From Siphonodentalium dalli (taxonomy: Eukaryota > Mollusca > Scaphopoda > Gadilida > Siphonodentaliidae), in contig CP136061.1 in NCBI GenBank assembly GCA_032622095.1, positions 20,154,991 to 20,218,990 on the forward strand: a stretch of 64,000 nucleotides of DNA. The letters run 5' to 3'. The notes under the pieces are model-generated. The model searched no databases. It was not told the DNA's origin and saw nothing but the letters and a program-made list of their open reading frames with translations. A program made the position numbers and the translations under genes. Below, one piece after another: positions 22,528-35,343 of this stretch (within the stretch, counting starts at the first letter, position 1; every line of letters starts with the position of its first letter).

Positions 22528-22960
22528 ATACTTTTTCACACCACAAGTCAACAAAAACCGAATTAAATTGGTTACAGTTTGCATGAACAACTTCCTTTAT
22601 ATCTTTCCAAAGTTTGAATGCCTCAAATTTATCTTGTGGTGTAAATGATTCTATTCCTGGATACCATTGTTCCACAACTCGGTAAATGTTCAATTTAAGT
22701 AGTGCTATATCAATGAACATATCTGCCCATTGTATAGGTGGTGTCCAAAGACAAAGTAAATGTCGTGTCTGACTTGGATGATCTATTTTACATCCTCACA
22801 ATTGAGTGTCACTTCTTTTGAAATTTTGATTTTGTATTTCATGAACGAAACATTTCTCGAAATGTTTCCGAACTTTGTCAAGGATAGGAACACAATATGG
22901 AATGAAATCGAGTCCTCCAACTTGCAGTCTCAATATTTCCTCCAAATGCAATCCATCCAT
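22528..22960 (-). pseudogene. Unknown protein between major capsid and protease genes (one stop)
   Basis: The frame begins at ATG 22960 (MDGLHLEEILRLQVGGLDF), 26 bases after the capsid stop, and continues to about 22528 with a single internal TAG near 22795. Recognisable stretches are CVPILDKVRKHFEKCF and, after the stop, PPIQWADMFIDIALLKLNIY and GIESFTPQDKFEAFKLW. It is about 144 codons, with no family recognised. Its tight spacing with its neighbours on both sides argues that it is a real gene of the virus-like element. Its function is not inferred. Confidence 0.5.
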
Positions 22961-22985
22961 GCTTTTAATAATCTGTTATTATTTC

Positions 22986-23763
22986 TCACAAACTGTTGAT
23001 TTCAATTTGATTATCGAACTCAGCATAGACTATCACGTTGATCACTGAATCTAGGGCTGCAGCAAACTGAAGTTCTAACCTTATGTTACCGGATGCAAAT
23101 GTCCGTTCTCGGCTCCTTGGTCAGGTGTGAGGTCGTACCCACAGAAACAATAACCATTCATGTATTTTTCGAGATTCAAACCGAAGGACTTGTTTTGTCC
23201 AAACATACCCGAAGACTGATACAGTGATAAATAAGATCTTAGACATTGTTCTGATGCAAAGTTTGGTTCAAATGGTCGGTTATGAATGGTATGCCCGTCC
23301 TGACTAACTCAAGCTTTTTCAGATTGAAGTGTTGGAAATGGAATGGGTTCGTTTCAATATCGCCATTCATGTCTTTGTTTGATACCAATCCTATGAAAAG
23401 TCTCTTTGGCAATTGTCCTTGAAAAAGGTGATCTTCAATTTTTTATCTAAGACCTGCACCAATAGTGAATGTTTTCACTTCAACTCTTCTAATAGGTATT
23501 TTCATATTTCTCTGTATTATTGTTTGGTTCAAGTTATTTGCTACTACTGGCATCAGCGTAATTGTACGAACATTGAAAACTGCCGTTTCAAACACTATTT
23601 TTCCTTCGTCTTCAGTGTCGTCTTGACCAATTAAAGATAATTTTGGATTCGCTCTATTGAGACGAATTATTATCTCAATTCCATTTGGTAAGTATTTCTC
23701 TTGTAGAAATATATCTGTGGGTAATCGACCACACAATTCTATCGTTTTACTGCCTGCTATGAT
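22986..23763 (-). pseudogene. Major capsid protein, C-terminal part (Maverick/adintovirus-like)
   Basis: The double-jelly-roll major capsid protein builds the icosahedral shell. The fragment starts at the transposon junction (23763) and includes GRLPTDIFLQEKYLPNGIEI, the typical mid-protein signature, then NPFHFQHFNL, YDLTPDQG and, at the end, INVIVYAEFDNQIEI before TGA at 22986. At least three frame changes or stops break it (near 23443, 23250 and 23090). The N-terminal parts lie 12.7 kb away at 36445-36782 and 37701-37877, same strand, because of later insertions. Identification is by remembered family motifs. Confidence 0.85.
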
Positions 23764-25040
23764 AGGCCAGGCAAATATGGACATAGGTGTCGCCTGGAGA
23801 GGGAATTTATGAGACCTACATTTTTGGTTAGCGTAAATACTAAACTTTCGGAATCCGTATGTTGGATTTGTCAGATAGGCGGACTTTTTTCTCACCGTGT
23901 GGTTTTCTTGAGGCACCCGATGAAAAAATCGGTCATTTTTTAAATAAAGCCGACATTTTTGACAGAGTATTTTCGCACATTCTGAGAAGAAATATTCGTC
24001 CAATTTTGATGCCCGTGAGTGGGGCGATAACCAGAGTAGGGTAATACATGTAACCATTGAATCTCGAAATTGCAGTCATGACGTCATGTGGCGTCAAATA
24101 ATATTTTGGGTGAGAAGAATATGACGATTCACGCAAAGCGTTGTCTTTCGTTTCTTTTAAATCGTAAAGTAAGACGGGTATGCCGCATTGTTTTATACCA
24201 TGGGAAACTACTGCCAATTGGCTATATTTTGATGTATAACTTATCGTTGCAAGCCGCATTTTTTTTTATCACAGGCAGAAAAATCAACCCTCCCCCCAGA
24301 AGTTAAGATGCGCCATGCTGTGGTATAAGGCACACATAACTCACGGTTACATGTCAATAGGCTTAATTAACATAACGGCCGTTGAAAGTCTGCTAAAGAA
24401 TGTAATAATATATAAGTTTCTGTCTACAAACTCGAAAATTAAATTAGAAACAATAGATAATGTACACCCAGACCCGAAATTTTAATAAATTTTAGAATTT
24501 TTCCTAAAAATTTATATAAAACGCATTTATTTTATTTTCTGGAAGGTAAAAAAAGACAAGAATTAGTAACGGTGGAGATAATTGGTGTATACGGCAATTT
24601 TATTCCGACTTGGATTAAAAAATGACATACTAACCTAAAATGGCCGCCAATATGGCAGCCGCAATATAGGTGGAAATTGGGAAATATGTAAGAACGCACA
24701 ATTACTTGCTTAAATGGCTTAACTAACAAAGCGGCCGTTCATGAACTGCTAAACTATAGTTTAAGGTATATATCCCGATCTACAAACTCTTGTTGAACAT
24801 ATTACACAATGCACCTCCTGGCACTTTTTTTTGTATATAAAATTTATCTATTTTTCTCCAAAAATAACCTAAAGCCGTTTTTGTCATCTTCTCGGAACCA
24901 TAAAGAGCAGAATGTAGCGTGGCGGAGATGTTTGATATGTACGATAATTCAATGTCGTTTTTGGATTACTAACCCCAAGATGGCTGCCAATACGGTGGTC
25001 AGAATAAATAGTGAAATATGTCATGTTTCACTTTTATCGC
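23764..25040 (+). repeat. Left arm of the long inverted repeat
   Basis: It matches the reverse complement of ~27640-28904. Shared landmarks include GGACTTTTTTC, ATGACGATTCACGCAAAGCG, TTTTATACCATGGGAAACTAC, ACGGCCGTT, and AAGATGGCTGCCAATA-type motifs. The ACGGCCGTT and GCCAATATGG/CCATATTGGC blocks each occur twice per arm, spaced about 350 bp, so each arm itself contains tandem subunits. Confidence 0.8.
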
Positions 25041-27639
25041 CGTCATATAATGTCTCATACAACCCAAAGTATAATATTCATTATATCATGTTACTCCGGG
25101 ACATCACAATGCGCAATTCTATTTAAAATTGCTACCAGAATGGTGCCCATTATTGACGAATCTTGCATTCATGAGCATTCGTGATCAAGTAATCCGTGTC
25201 CCTTGAAATAGGTGGCAATTTTGAGTGAGGTATTTACAGATGAACAAGATTGTTTAAAACGAAGAACCGAGTAACAGTAATACATTGAATGTCTGATTGT
25301 TATTTAGGCCTGTCACCTTTGACATAATCAATATGAAATTACTTAAACCCGACAATAGAAGGTCAATCTTTCTCAATGAATATTATTCCAAGTGCTACTA
25401 GATATGGTGTATATGTCGTGATACCATTATCGAAGTCTGGCCTAGACGAGGTTGATGCGGGTTCACACCCCATATTGGAGGTCAATAAATCTATCATTGT
25501 ACATATATATGACCACTTCGATAAGAAATGATAATTTGTTCACACTCACTGAAGCAACAACATTTGAAGCAATGATTTTGATTAATCTGCTATATATACA
25601 ATGGGCAATTGCTGTACAGTAGCTTCGACCTACAGAAGACGGCCGTGATAACACAGAGTTAATTTTTCCAGACCATAAATCACCATCGCCTCTTTCATTG
25701 ACTAGTGTCCAATAACGCAAAGAAGATCAGATTCAGAAAAAAGAGAGCTCTCGTCGTACCAAATTAGTTCAGATTTTTGCATTTGCATTTTACCAAACAT
25801 TATCTGATCGGTGATAAACATAAGAATAGTTATGTCCAGAATGAGAATCCCTCATGTGGGTCTAACTTAATTATATATTTTCTGTTGAACAAGATCGCCA
25901 TGGACCGCTTTATTTGCAATATATGAACACGATAACCTTCAGAAATATCAAATGTTGTTTCCAACTTTGTGGCAAAGTAAACTTGTCTACGTTATGTTAT
26001 ATCTGAACGGGTCATATTCAGACCAGGAGACCTGCTGCTGTTGCAAGTACCATTGGTGTTTGAAACGTAAACCCATGCCATTAATGTATCAATCGGGTGT
26101 ATTCAATATTAGTATTTACAGGCAATTACACGGCGGAAAACAATACGGCGAATAATTCCTCGTCCCCGTATCGTCCCGAGTGTACAAAGACATATGCATG
26201 TGTTCCTCACACGCTGTTCAGTAAATACTAAACTACGGCTATCGTGTCCAGTTACTGATTTCGCTCAGCACATTCGGAGTTGTTATGGATGAGTTATCGT
26301 AGATCAGATTCTGGTCTGCACAGAAGTTGTTGCTATATTTCATTTCTGAGATGTAGCGACAAATTACACAAAGACTCATGATCCCATTTTGTTTTACTCA
26401 TTTGCACATCAAACACTACCACAATATAATATCAGGATACGCACTACACACGGTTCACTCACGTCGCGCATAGTGGGATAACTATAGATACATTTTGAAT
26501 TTAACTGTAACGCATCTGGCGTTAGACATGACAGGTGGGTGGAATTATAATGCTTTAATCATGAACGGACATGATCAAAATATGGTATGTGTTCAGACAT
26601 CCGGCCTGCTGACATCAGCAGGTCCCTAACCGCATTATTTTTGGACTTATCTAGAAAGTTATTATACGCTTCCTGGTATCAACCTGTGTATAGCATGTAT
26701 ACAAATAATTGCAATTTTCGTCCTTTTCATTTTGCTGTCACAATGAGCTAAAACTTACACTGGGATACCAAAAGTCCAAAATGTACCAGTCTACATGATA
26801 AAACTCGATGCTAATACTCCGATCTATATGCTGTTTCCGAATGTACAGCCTTCCAGAAGTAATCCTACCTACTCATCATCATAGAAAGATATGGGTAATA
26901 TGACTGTTCATCTGGCATTGGATAAGTGTCCATGTTTGGGGTACCTCGTCTTACAAGCAATTGTTCAGTCACTTCTGGAAATCACGAGTGCACATGTGGT
27001 GACACGAGACTCCAGTACCATACTATACAGAGTAACATACAATCGAAATATATAGGAACATAGTTTGATAGTTTTGTGTGATTTACCACATCGCTGGTAT
27101 TTTCGTTGTTGGAAATGTCGCTTAGAGCTTTGCAACTGATCTACTGCTAGTACAAGCAAATACTTCCCACCCGTTAAGCAGCTGATAATCAACCAGGTTT
27201 CCATCTCCTTGTGTGCGAAATATGTGTAATGGTAAATAATCCGGTAAATGTTAGGATACAAAATTCAACCATTTATACTTACTTTTAGAACGGTATACAT
27301 GATACATAATGTATCAGTAGCTCCGTTCATGTAACCACGCCTCGTTGATAGGGGTTAACTAACGATTCGTATCAACATAAGTTATTTGATGGGATATATA
27401 TCCGAATTGGTTAATTGATTAATTTTGATATTCGCGGTCGCATTTTGTGACAACAGCCATTTAGAGTGCCAAGAATGCTTAAATGTCGTGTTAAATTTAA
27501 TATAACCTACGTAATTCCCTTATTCTGTTCGCAAATCTGGTTATCATTTTGATAGAACTGGCCACTGTTACGTCTCAGTATTGCAAAATGCTATGAATAT
27601 AATAGGACTATTGGTTTTATAAGACATTGCATTGCGATG
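25041..27639. other. Interior of the long-inverted-repeat element
   Basis: About 2.6 kb of AT-rich sequence between the two arms. The longest frames are under 100 codons and resemble nothing known. Either cargo or a remnant of a deleted transposase region. Confidence 0.55.
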
Positions 27640-28904
27640 GTGGTGTTAATTTCGACATGACATATTTTACCATTTCCAGCCATATACCTGCCACCGTATT
27701 GGCAGCCATCTTGGGGTTAATATGTCATGTAGTATCCGCCGACGGCATTACATTTTCGTACATACAAATTATATCCACCCACGCTACATTATTGTCTTTA
27801 TGCATTTCGATAAGATGACAAAAATAGGTTTTCGATTAGTTTTACAATGAACTAATTAAATATTTAATAAAAAATTGGGACAAGGAGGTGCTTTGTGTAC
27901 CGGTTTCACTTAAATGTTCTAGTCGATGGATCGGGATATATATATTACATAAAATTCTTGCAGTTTATCAACGGCCGTTGTGATAGTTAACCCATTTTGG
28001 GAAGTAATCGTGCGTTCTTACAAATAGCACAATTCCCACCTATATACCTGCCACCATATTGGCAGCCATCTTGGGCTATTAGGCCAGTTTTTAAACCAGG
28101 ACGGAACGAAATTACCGTATACACTAATTATCTCCATCCTTAATACATTAGTTTCATTTTTGCCTCCCGGAAGAAGACAAAATGCATTTTAGATTATCTT
28201 TTTTTGGGCGAAAAAATCTAAAATTTGTTAAAAAATTGAGTCAGGAGGTACATTATGTGATATTGTTACTTTAATGCTCGACTGTGTCGATCAAAACATG
28301 TATAATAGACAATACCTTAGCAGTCCATCAACGGCCGTTGTGTTAATTTCGCAATTTGGCACATAATCGTGCGTTATGTGTGCCTTACACCACAGCCTGA
28401 CGCCTCTCAGTTTTAGGGGGGAGGGTTGGTTTTTCTGCCTTTGATAAAATAATAATGCTACCAACAGCGATACATGATATATTAGAACGTAGCTAATTGG
28501 CAGTAGTTTCCCATGGTATAAAACAATTGGCCATAACCATCTTACTTCTGATTTTATAAGAAACGAAATACAACGCTTTGCGTGAATCGTCATATTCTTC
28601 TCACCCTAAAACTTATTTGACGTCACATGACGTCATGACTGTCCTTCTGATATTCAATGGTTACATGTATTACATTATTCTGGTTATCGCCCCATTCACA
28701 TGTATCAAAATTGGATGAATATTTCTTCTCAAAATGTGTGAATATACTCTGTCAAATATGTCGGCTTTATTTAAAAAATGACCGATTTTATCACCAGGTG
28801 CCTCAATAAAACCACGTAGTGCGAAAAAAGTCCGCCTATCTGACAAAGCCAACATACGGATTCCGAAAGTTAAGTGTTCATGCTAACCAAAAATGTTGGT
28901 CTCA
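27640..28904 (-). repeat. Right arm of the long inverted repeat, interrupted near its tip
   Basis: Inverted counterpart of 23764-25040. The match runs up to GGTCTCA at 28904. There the 3' tail of the non-LTR element starts, and the missing terminal 44 bp of the arm (ATAAATTCCCTCTCCAGG onward) resume at 36394 beyond the insertion. Confidence 0.8.
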
Positions 28905-29502
28905 GAATCAGAATCAGAATAGTTTATTTCATGACAAATCATATATAGTATCTAGTACATAAAAAAGTAAATATAACAAAAATAGACAAGTCATGTGGAG
29001 GCGACATGACCTATCGGGTCGTCTTCCTGTCGCCACCCTAAAATTAAAGATATTGTTATTGATTCTTTGATAATAATAAATCCGGTCATGACATGTGAGA
29101 GCTGGTTACATCGTCGTTTATCCATTTGTTCAGGATTAAGTTAAATATTTCGTCTAGATTAGAAATTGTCGGTTTACAGCTTTCAATTTATTTAATGGTG
29201 CAAGTCGACTTTTTGATATTTCGTTTATATCCTCGAACTTTTTCCATAAGTGAATTCTTTGATTAAATTTGCAAGATAATATTAAAATGTTATACTGAAA
29301 GTCCACCTGCACATATATCATTAGCATAACAAGTATATATATGGTATGTTTCAATGTATTAGTAAATATATAAAATCAATATATATTTTCCATATATATA
29401 TTTCCACCGTAATAGCACTGAAATAGGCACCTGCCAGAACGTGCGACGTGAATGAGACAACGGTAATAGGTTATTGAATTAAAATAAGATGAGAGTAAGA
29501 AA
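28905..29502 (-). other. 3' untranslated region and repeat tail of the non-LTR element
   Basis: Between the last ORF2 stop and the target junction. It contains a pair of complementary blocks near 28995-29035 (hairpin-like, around GACGACCCGATAGGTCATG on the minus strand) and ends with AATAAACTATTCTGATTCTG. Such 3' hairpins and microsatellite tails are recognised by the element's own RT in related families. Confidence 0.7.
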
Positions 29503-32500
29503 TCAAAAATCTGAAATCATATCGCAAATAAGTGAGGTACGACTTATATTGACGTATTCTTTTTTCCGTTTAGTACCAAAATACAGAGTGAGCTGTGTTA
29601 ATGTTGAACAATCTGGACAAAATCTGTTTGTGCATTTAACAGTCAGTGAATAATTCCCAATAATTGTCTTAGAAATGTGGTTCACAAAGGCCGACTTAGG
29701 TCGAATATTTTGGGTAGCCTTATTAAGATTATTCCAGATTTTCGGAAAAACATGGAGAGGTAATTTTTCTGTGAATTTAATTCGTGATTTTGTTTCTCGG
29801 ATTTTGCCTGTTGATCTGGTATTCATACTCGGGTGTGTGTATATGCTAAAGCTGTTATTAAATGACTTGGGGAGGTTGGTATTCATCCAGTTGTGCATAT
29901 AAAGGCATACCCGTTGCATGTAAAGGTCTTGTAATTTCAAGATGTTGTTAGTTTTAAATAAAGGTTCAGTATGGCTATTGTAGCGTTTTTTGTTAATGGC
30001 TCGGATAGCTTTTTTCTGTAAAACAACAACTTGGTTGTGGGTACCGGCATTGCCCCATAGCTCAATTCCATAGAGAATATGGGAGTGTACTAATGTAAGA
30101 TACAGCATACGTAGACAGTCAAAGGAAGGAATTTTTTTACTCGATTTATAGCATATAAGGAGTTACTAATTTTTGCACAAACAGCTTTCACGTGGTGTTC
30201 GAATGATAGGTGTTCATCAATGTGTATTCCAAGAAACTTAAATGATTTCTCCTGACAGTCTACTCCAATTCTTATAATTTGCTCTCCATTTATAGTTAGT
30301 GTGTGATTTCCAACTATATATGGGCCATTTTTAGGTTGTATCAGCATATATTTGTTTTTTTTTAGTGTTTAGTGATAGCCAATTAGTTCGACACCATTTA
30401 CTTAGTTTTGCAAGTTCTTTGTTAAAGTTATCATACAAATAATCAAGGTTATGGTTTGATGAGTATACAGTGGTGTCATCTGCAAAAGATAACAATGACA
30501 AGTCAGTAGATTTGTGCATATCGTTTACATAAATCAAAAAGAGAATCGGCCCGGCCACAGATCCCTGGGGGACTCCACATGTAATGGGAAGTTTAGATGA
30601 AACACTACCTTCTAGGTCCACGTATTGAAGTCTATTATTCAAATAATTTCTAAACCAATGATTGGCTTTGCCTCTTATTCCATAGGTTTCAAGTTTTTTT
30701 AATAGAATTTTGTGGTTTATTGTATCAAAAGCTTTGGAGAAGTCGATAAATGCAGAGAGTGTACAATCTTTTGTTTTCTTATCATTATTTAGACCCACGT
30801 CGTTAATTAACTTCAGTATGGGGTGAATTGTGGAGTGTTCTTTACGAAATCCATATTGATTGTGATAGAGGGCATCATGCTTGTTAATAAATTCGACAAG
30901 TCTTAAACAGACAATTTTTTCTAAGATTTTTGAAAATGTAGGAAGAATACTAATAGGGCGATAATTTTCTAACAGTTTTGGATCTCCAGATTTAAATAAA
31001 GGGATGACCCGTGCTATCTTCATGTTGTCAGGAATAATTCCAGTTTCCATAGATAGATTAATGATATAGCTTAGAGGTTTGGAAATTTCATTGATGACAC
31101 TCTTCATTAGTGAAGAAGTAAGACCATCACAGTCTGTGCTATGTTTTACTTTACAAGAAGAGACGATTCTTTGTAATTCTTCTGGTGTAGTAGGGCGGAA
31201 AAAAAGTGTTTCATTACACGGTGTAGGTAGGTATGAAGAAAAATGTTCCCCTGTACTTTGTATTTTTTCAGATTCAATGGCTCCAATGTTAGAAAAATAG
31301 TTATTAAATGCTTCTGCAGCATCTGTACGATCTGATCTGTCAATGCCATCTATATTAAATGACAAAGGATATTCCATTTTTTTAGATCTCTTTTGGATTA
31401 TCTCTGAAATTAGTTTCCATGTGTTTTTCATGTCATATTTGTATTCATTAATCATATGTTTATAATGAAAGGTTTTACTTGCTCGTTTAATTCTATTAAA
31501 GTATTTACAAAATTCTTTATATTTATTTACATTCACTTCACATGGTTCCTTTAATTTTATATGAAAGAGCTTAGCTTTGTGTTCTGAAGATTTAATAAGT
31601 CCTTTGGTAATCCATGGTTTCTGTTTAATAGATTTTGTTCTGAGCTTTTTTAGCGGAAAAGCTATTTCAAAGGCGTTCAAGTAGATTTCCATGAATGAAT
31701 TATATGATTCATGTGGGCAGCTTTGCCCAACAACATTATTATAATTCGCGGATATTAACAGTCTTTTAAAACAAGATATATTTTCATCACTAAATATACG
31801 ATGGTATTGTATCTCGGGTCTCTTTTCATGATATTTCACTTTTTGTTTACTCTTGAAACAGAGAAAAGAACCGAAGTGGTCCGCTAAGTCAGTCAGTACT
31901 ATGCCAGTTTCATAATCAACTGAGTGGTCATTAATCAAGATTTGATCGATCAGAGTAGCAGTAAATTCTGTAACTCTAGTTGGTTTAGTTATTGTTGGTA
32001 AGAAACTAGAAGCAAAGATATAATTAATAAAATTATTCGTTTTTTCATGTCTACCATACTTTAATAAGTCAATGTTGAAATCACCCATTAAAATTGTTTT
32101 TTTATGATCATTATCAAACTGAACCATTTTTTCATTCATAAGTTTAATAAATTTGTCCAAGTCAGCCTTTGGTGCCGTGTTTGGCCTATAAATAGTTCCA
32201 ACAATATATGTTTTGTTTTTATTAGTTACAACTTCAACAAACAATGATTCAAATACATGTGGAATGAATGTCGATAAATCATCTCGAATTTTATAGGATA
32301 GGTCGTTCCGAATGAAAATCCCTACACCACCATGACAGTCGTCTCCATCAGGGCGACATCTTTTAATCAGGGGATGGTAACCATTTAGAGGGAAATCAAT
32401 AATATCAGGTGATCTGAAGATTTCAGTTACCCCAATAACACCAAGTTTTGATTTGTTATTCTGCATTTCATATATTAATGTGTTAAAGTCATCCCAGTGA

Positions 32501-32739
32501 GAATTGAGGCTTTGACAATTTAAGTGGAATACTGATAAATAATCATTGTTAGTATCTATATTGTCATGAAACCTTTTTGGAGTAAAGTATTGGCAATCAG
32601 GTATTTGTAGGATTGTTTCATCGTTATGTTCACTTATATCCAGGGCATCAGGGCCAGAAATTATGTTTTTCAAGTCAAATTCTAGACCCTCTTCAAGTTT
32701 GTCGAGTGCCACAGTGCTATTGGTAAATGTTTCAGCCAT
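29503..32739 (-). pseudogene. ORF2: apurinic-type endonuclease and reverse transcriptase of the non-LTR element
   Basis: The start is ATG 32739 (MAETFTN). The first 800 codons hold the endonuclease (FHLNCQSLNSH, GVTEIF, GGVGIFI, YRPNTAP, MGDFNIDLL, LIDQILIND, ADHFGS) and the RT (NYRPISILPTFSKILEKIV, NQYGFRKEHST, SAFIDFSKAFDTINH, GVPQGSVAGPILFLIYVND, SFADDTTVYS). An extra or missing base in a 9-T run (plus strand 30355-30363) shifts the frame into 30347-30090 (FKFLGIHIDEHLSFEHHV). A second shift near 30105 moves to 30108-29503, which has the C-terminal CX2C-type cluster region (NRFCPDCS). It nicks target DNA and reverse-transcribes the element RNA. Domain order fits the Jockey superfamily (CR1/L2/Crack-like); the exact clade is not assigned. 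Confidence 0.93.
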
Positions 32740-35343
32740 AATCAATTATAATACCGTTATAAACCATCAATTTGAAATATTTAAAGTGTATAAATCTTGT
32801 AGACTGAATATATATAGGAAGGTGAAGTTTAAAACTTATTTTGTTCTGGCTCTCACATGTCATGTACTTACAACGGGTGATCTGAACACGAGAAAATGAA
32901 GAAAAATTCATTGAATGATCCTCACGACATATTTAATAACCGCCATATAGATTAAGCTATACTTGAAATAATTCGTCGGTATTTAGAAGAAATTAATGCA
33001 TATATATCGTAAATGAATTCAAAAAAGCAACACGACTCAGTGTATTGTTCGAATATATTATGATTCAAATAAATTCGTTTAGATAATCGACTATATAATT
33101 AGATTTATGTGATTAGAATATTAGGTAAATTCAGGCCATATACATGGCGTTAGGATCATTAGTTGATATATCACAATCACAAGAATATTTGAAAAATAAT
33201 ACCTAATTAAATACCAACATCATAATTATATATAAGGTAATACACACCGATATCATGGAAATATATATACAGATCAAGATAAACAAAAGAGCAAAAAACA
33301 TTTATATCGTCTGTAGCAAGTATTGCATTTTCAAATATACATTTATGAATGAAGAAAGTAACAGTGATTGTCCCCGGGTTTGAGTTCTGATAGCTTTCCG
33401 TATTCAGTATTCCGTTTTTATAATCGCTGGCTTTGAGCCTCACTGTGGAACGCGGAAGTAAAAAACGTGTTTTACAAAATTTGACAGATTTCACAAACGT
33501 TTATCATGACAGAAGCTTACTCGACGGAGGTTTTCGGCTAAATATATGTTATAGATAAGAACTAACTATTGTCAACAAAAAAACTAAAATTATGTCGCGT
33601 TTGAAACAGATCAAAGTTGACTGAAGTAATAACATATCGGAAATTTGTGCAGAATCAACATGGAACTTGTTGATGTGATGAGGATATGACAGTGTGACTG
33701 AGTTAATGCATTCCACATAAATAGAAATGGAGAAAACAATTGTTTAATTATATGAAGCTGGTGGTATGTGTCATTTTCCCCAGGTGATGCGATATTGTGA
33801 CATACATTCTACTGCAGATAATAAGTTATTCCCACTTGTATTCGAGGGCATTATAAATGGCCAGACATTTACATGTGCACTTAGTAACAAGGACTATGAG
33901 TGCTACCAGACACAAAAAATTGGAATGAAGGAGCAAGACATGTATATTCAATATTATGAAGAATCACTGACAAGTATACGGAGTTCAGTTCGGTGAAACA
34001 CAATGTGACATCTATGATGAGTGTCAATTTCATCAGTTTCATGCCAGAAATCAATTTCACTTTGAACGGAGATCAGTTTTTGTTCAGTGTTCATTGCTTC
34101 GAGGTCAGCTGCATAATATTGATAGCTAAAATTGTGTTTAAATATGTTTTGGAAAGAAAATACAAAAAATACATGTATATAAATATAAAACATCTCAATT
34201 TACTAACTCACGGGGATATGGAAATATATTGGATGTTGATAATTTGTGCACAAAACATCTGTTCACACGGGATGGCACATGAACCCTCAACATCAGAAAA
34301 GATGTGCGACAGCTAAGCAGCATCTGTATATCTAACCGCAACTAGTACCTCATCTGGATTTTTCGCAATGAAATCAACATTCAATTATTGTCCAATAAAA
34401 GATATAATTAGTGTGTTGACAATGACGTCGAAAATACTCGAAATAGACAAAAGTTAATATTATTTTACATGAAGTGTGATCGACATTAAAATTGAAGACG
34501 ATCCTGATAGGTTACATGATTTAAGTTCAAATAATTAAAGTTTTATACATGGAAGAAAATTTTGTCAGGATATGTTATGTTATTATGTTATCATAATATC
34601 AAATTATGAGAATGCAATTTTAAAATTTATTAAATTCAGATGTGTTTTACATTTTTTCTGCATGATTGTTCATGTGATAAAAACATCTGACAACTTTCGA
34701 CCAACTGCGCTCCACTTTGCCAGAGCCCCATACATTTTTTCCTGCGTATCTGTTCATGTAATAAAGGTCTCGGACAACCTTCAACCGGCCACACTCTACT
34801 TGGCCAGAGCCCCATGGAATAGGGCCGGTGTCAGGCCGTCAAAGACCAGCCATTAAGACAATGTACAGGTTGGGTTGTAAATGAATAAAAAACAATTAAT
34901 ACATTGATTTATACATGTATAGGATACATTACAATAATATAGGAGTTTATTTCAACATATAATCTTATATTGATGGCACAATGCAATGATAATAGCATTG
35001 TGGTTACGTTAAGTTTTGTGTTCATAATTATTTGACATTTTGACATCTTAATAGCAAAATCATGAGAATGCTATATAGTAAAGTTAATAATTAATTCAGA
35101 AAAGTGTTTAATATAGATGTGTATTCTGTTTTATATGTTGTTATTGCACGACTGCTCCTGTGATAAAGGTCTCCGGCCACCCTCGACCAGCCATACACCT
35201 TTCGGCCAAGGCTTGAAGGAATGAAGCTGGCATCGGGACGGGCTGTCGAAGACATGCATCACACGAGCAGCAATGCAGACGAAGAAACTAATTACTTGGT
35301 TCATGTATGAAAAAGACTATTCAGTTTAAGTCCCAAACCATAA
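32740..35343. other. 2.6 kb spacer between ORF2 and ORF1 of the non-LTR element
   Basis: Unusually long for such elements. At 34655-34860 and 35140-35290 there are three diverged copies of a unit containing GTTCATGTGATAAA...CAACTTTCGACC...CTTTGCCAGAGCCCC. A plus-strand frame at 33766-33996 follows an acceptor-like TTTTCCCCAG but matches nothing I know. Either a long untranslated spacer or a further insertion whose ends I could not define. Confidence 0.5.

Larger units (their letters stand above)
23764..28904. mobile_element. Long-inverted-repeat DNA element inserted in the capsid gene (left end and most of body)
   Basis: The left end begins AGGCCAGGCAAATATGGACA and its counterpart closes at 36438 (TATTTGCCTAGAC). 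Flanking CTATGAT occurs at 23757-23763 and 36438-36444, giving a 5-7 bp target duplication. Inside, arms of about 1.25 kb (23764-~25040 and ~27640-28904) are inverted copies of each other. The last ~44 bp of the right arm are separated by a later non-LTR insertion. Without that insertion the element would be ~5.2 kb. No transposase is recognised. AG termini, long TIRs and a ~6 bp duplication recall Polinton-type ends, but no polymerase or integrase is present, so the superfamily is left open. Confidence 0.8.

Noticed and set aside
23859-24306. Short frames shared between 24.1 and 28.4 kb (MTIHAKRC...)
   Set aside because: They coincide because the two inverted arms are homologous; stops and frame loss differ between copies and no domain is recognisable.
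29085-32870. 17-bp inverted match CATGACATGTGAGAGC near 29.09 and 32.86 kb as element ends
   Set aside because: Both lie inside the non-LTR element, no flanking duplication, and the true ends are defined by the CTCA junctions.
33766-33996. Possible exon after TTTTCCCCAG
   Set aside because: No recognisable homology and it lies within the retrotransposon; mentioned only as part of the spacer.
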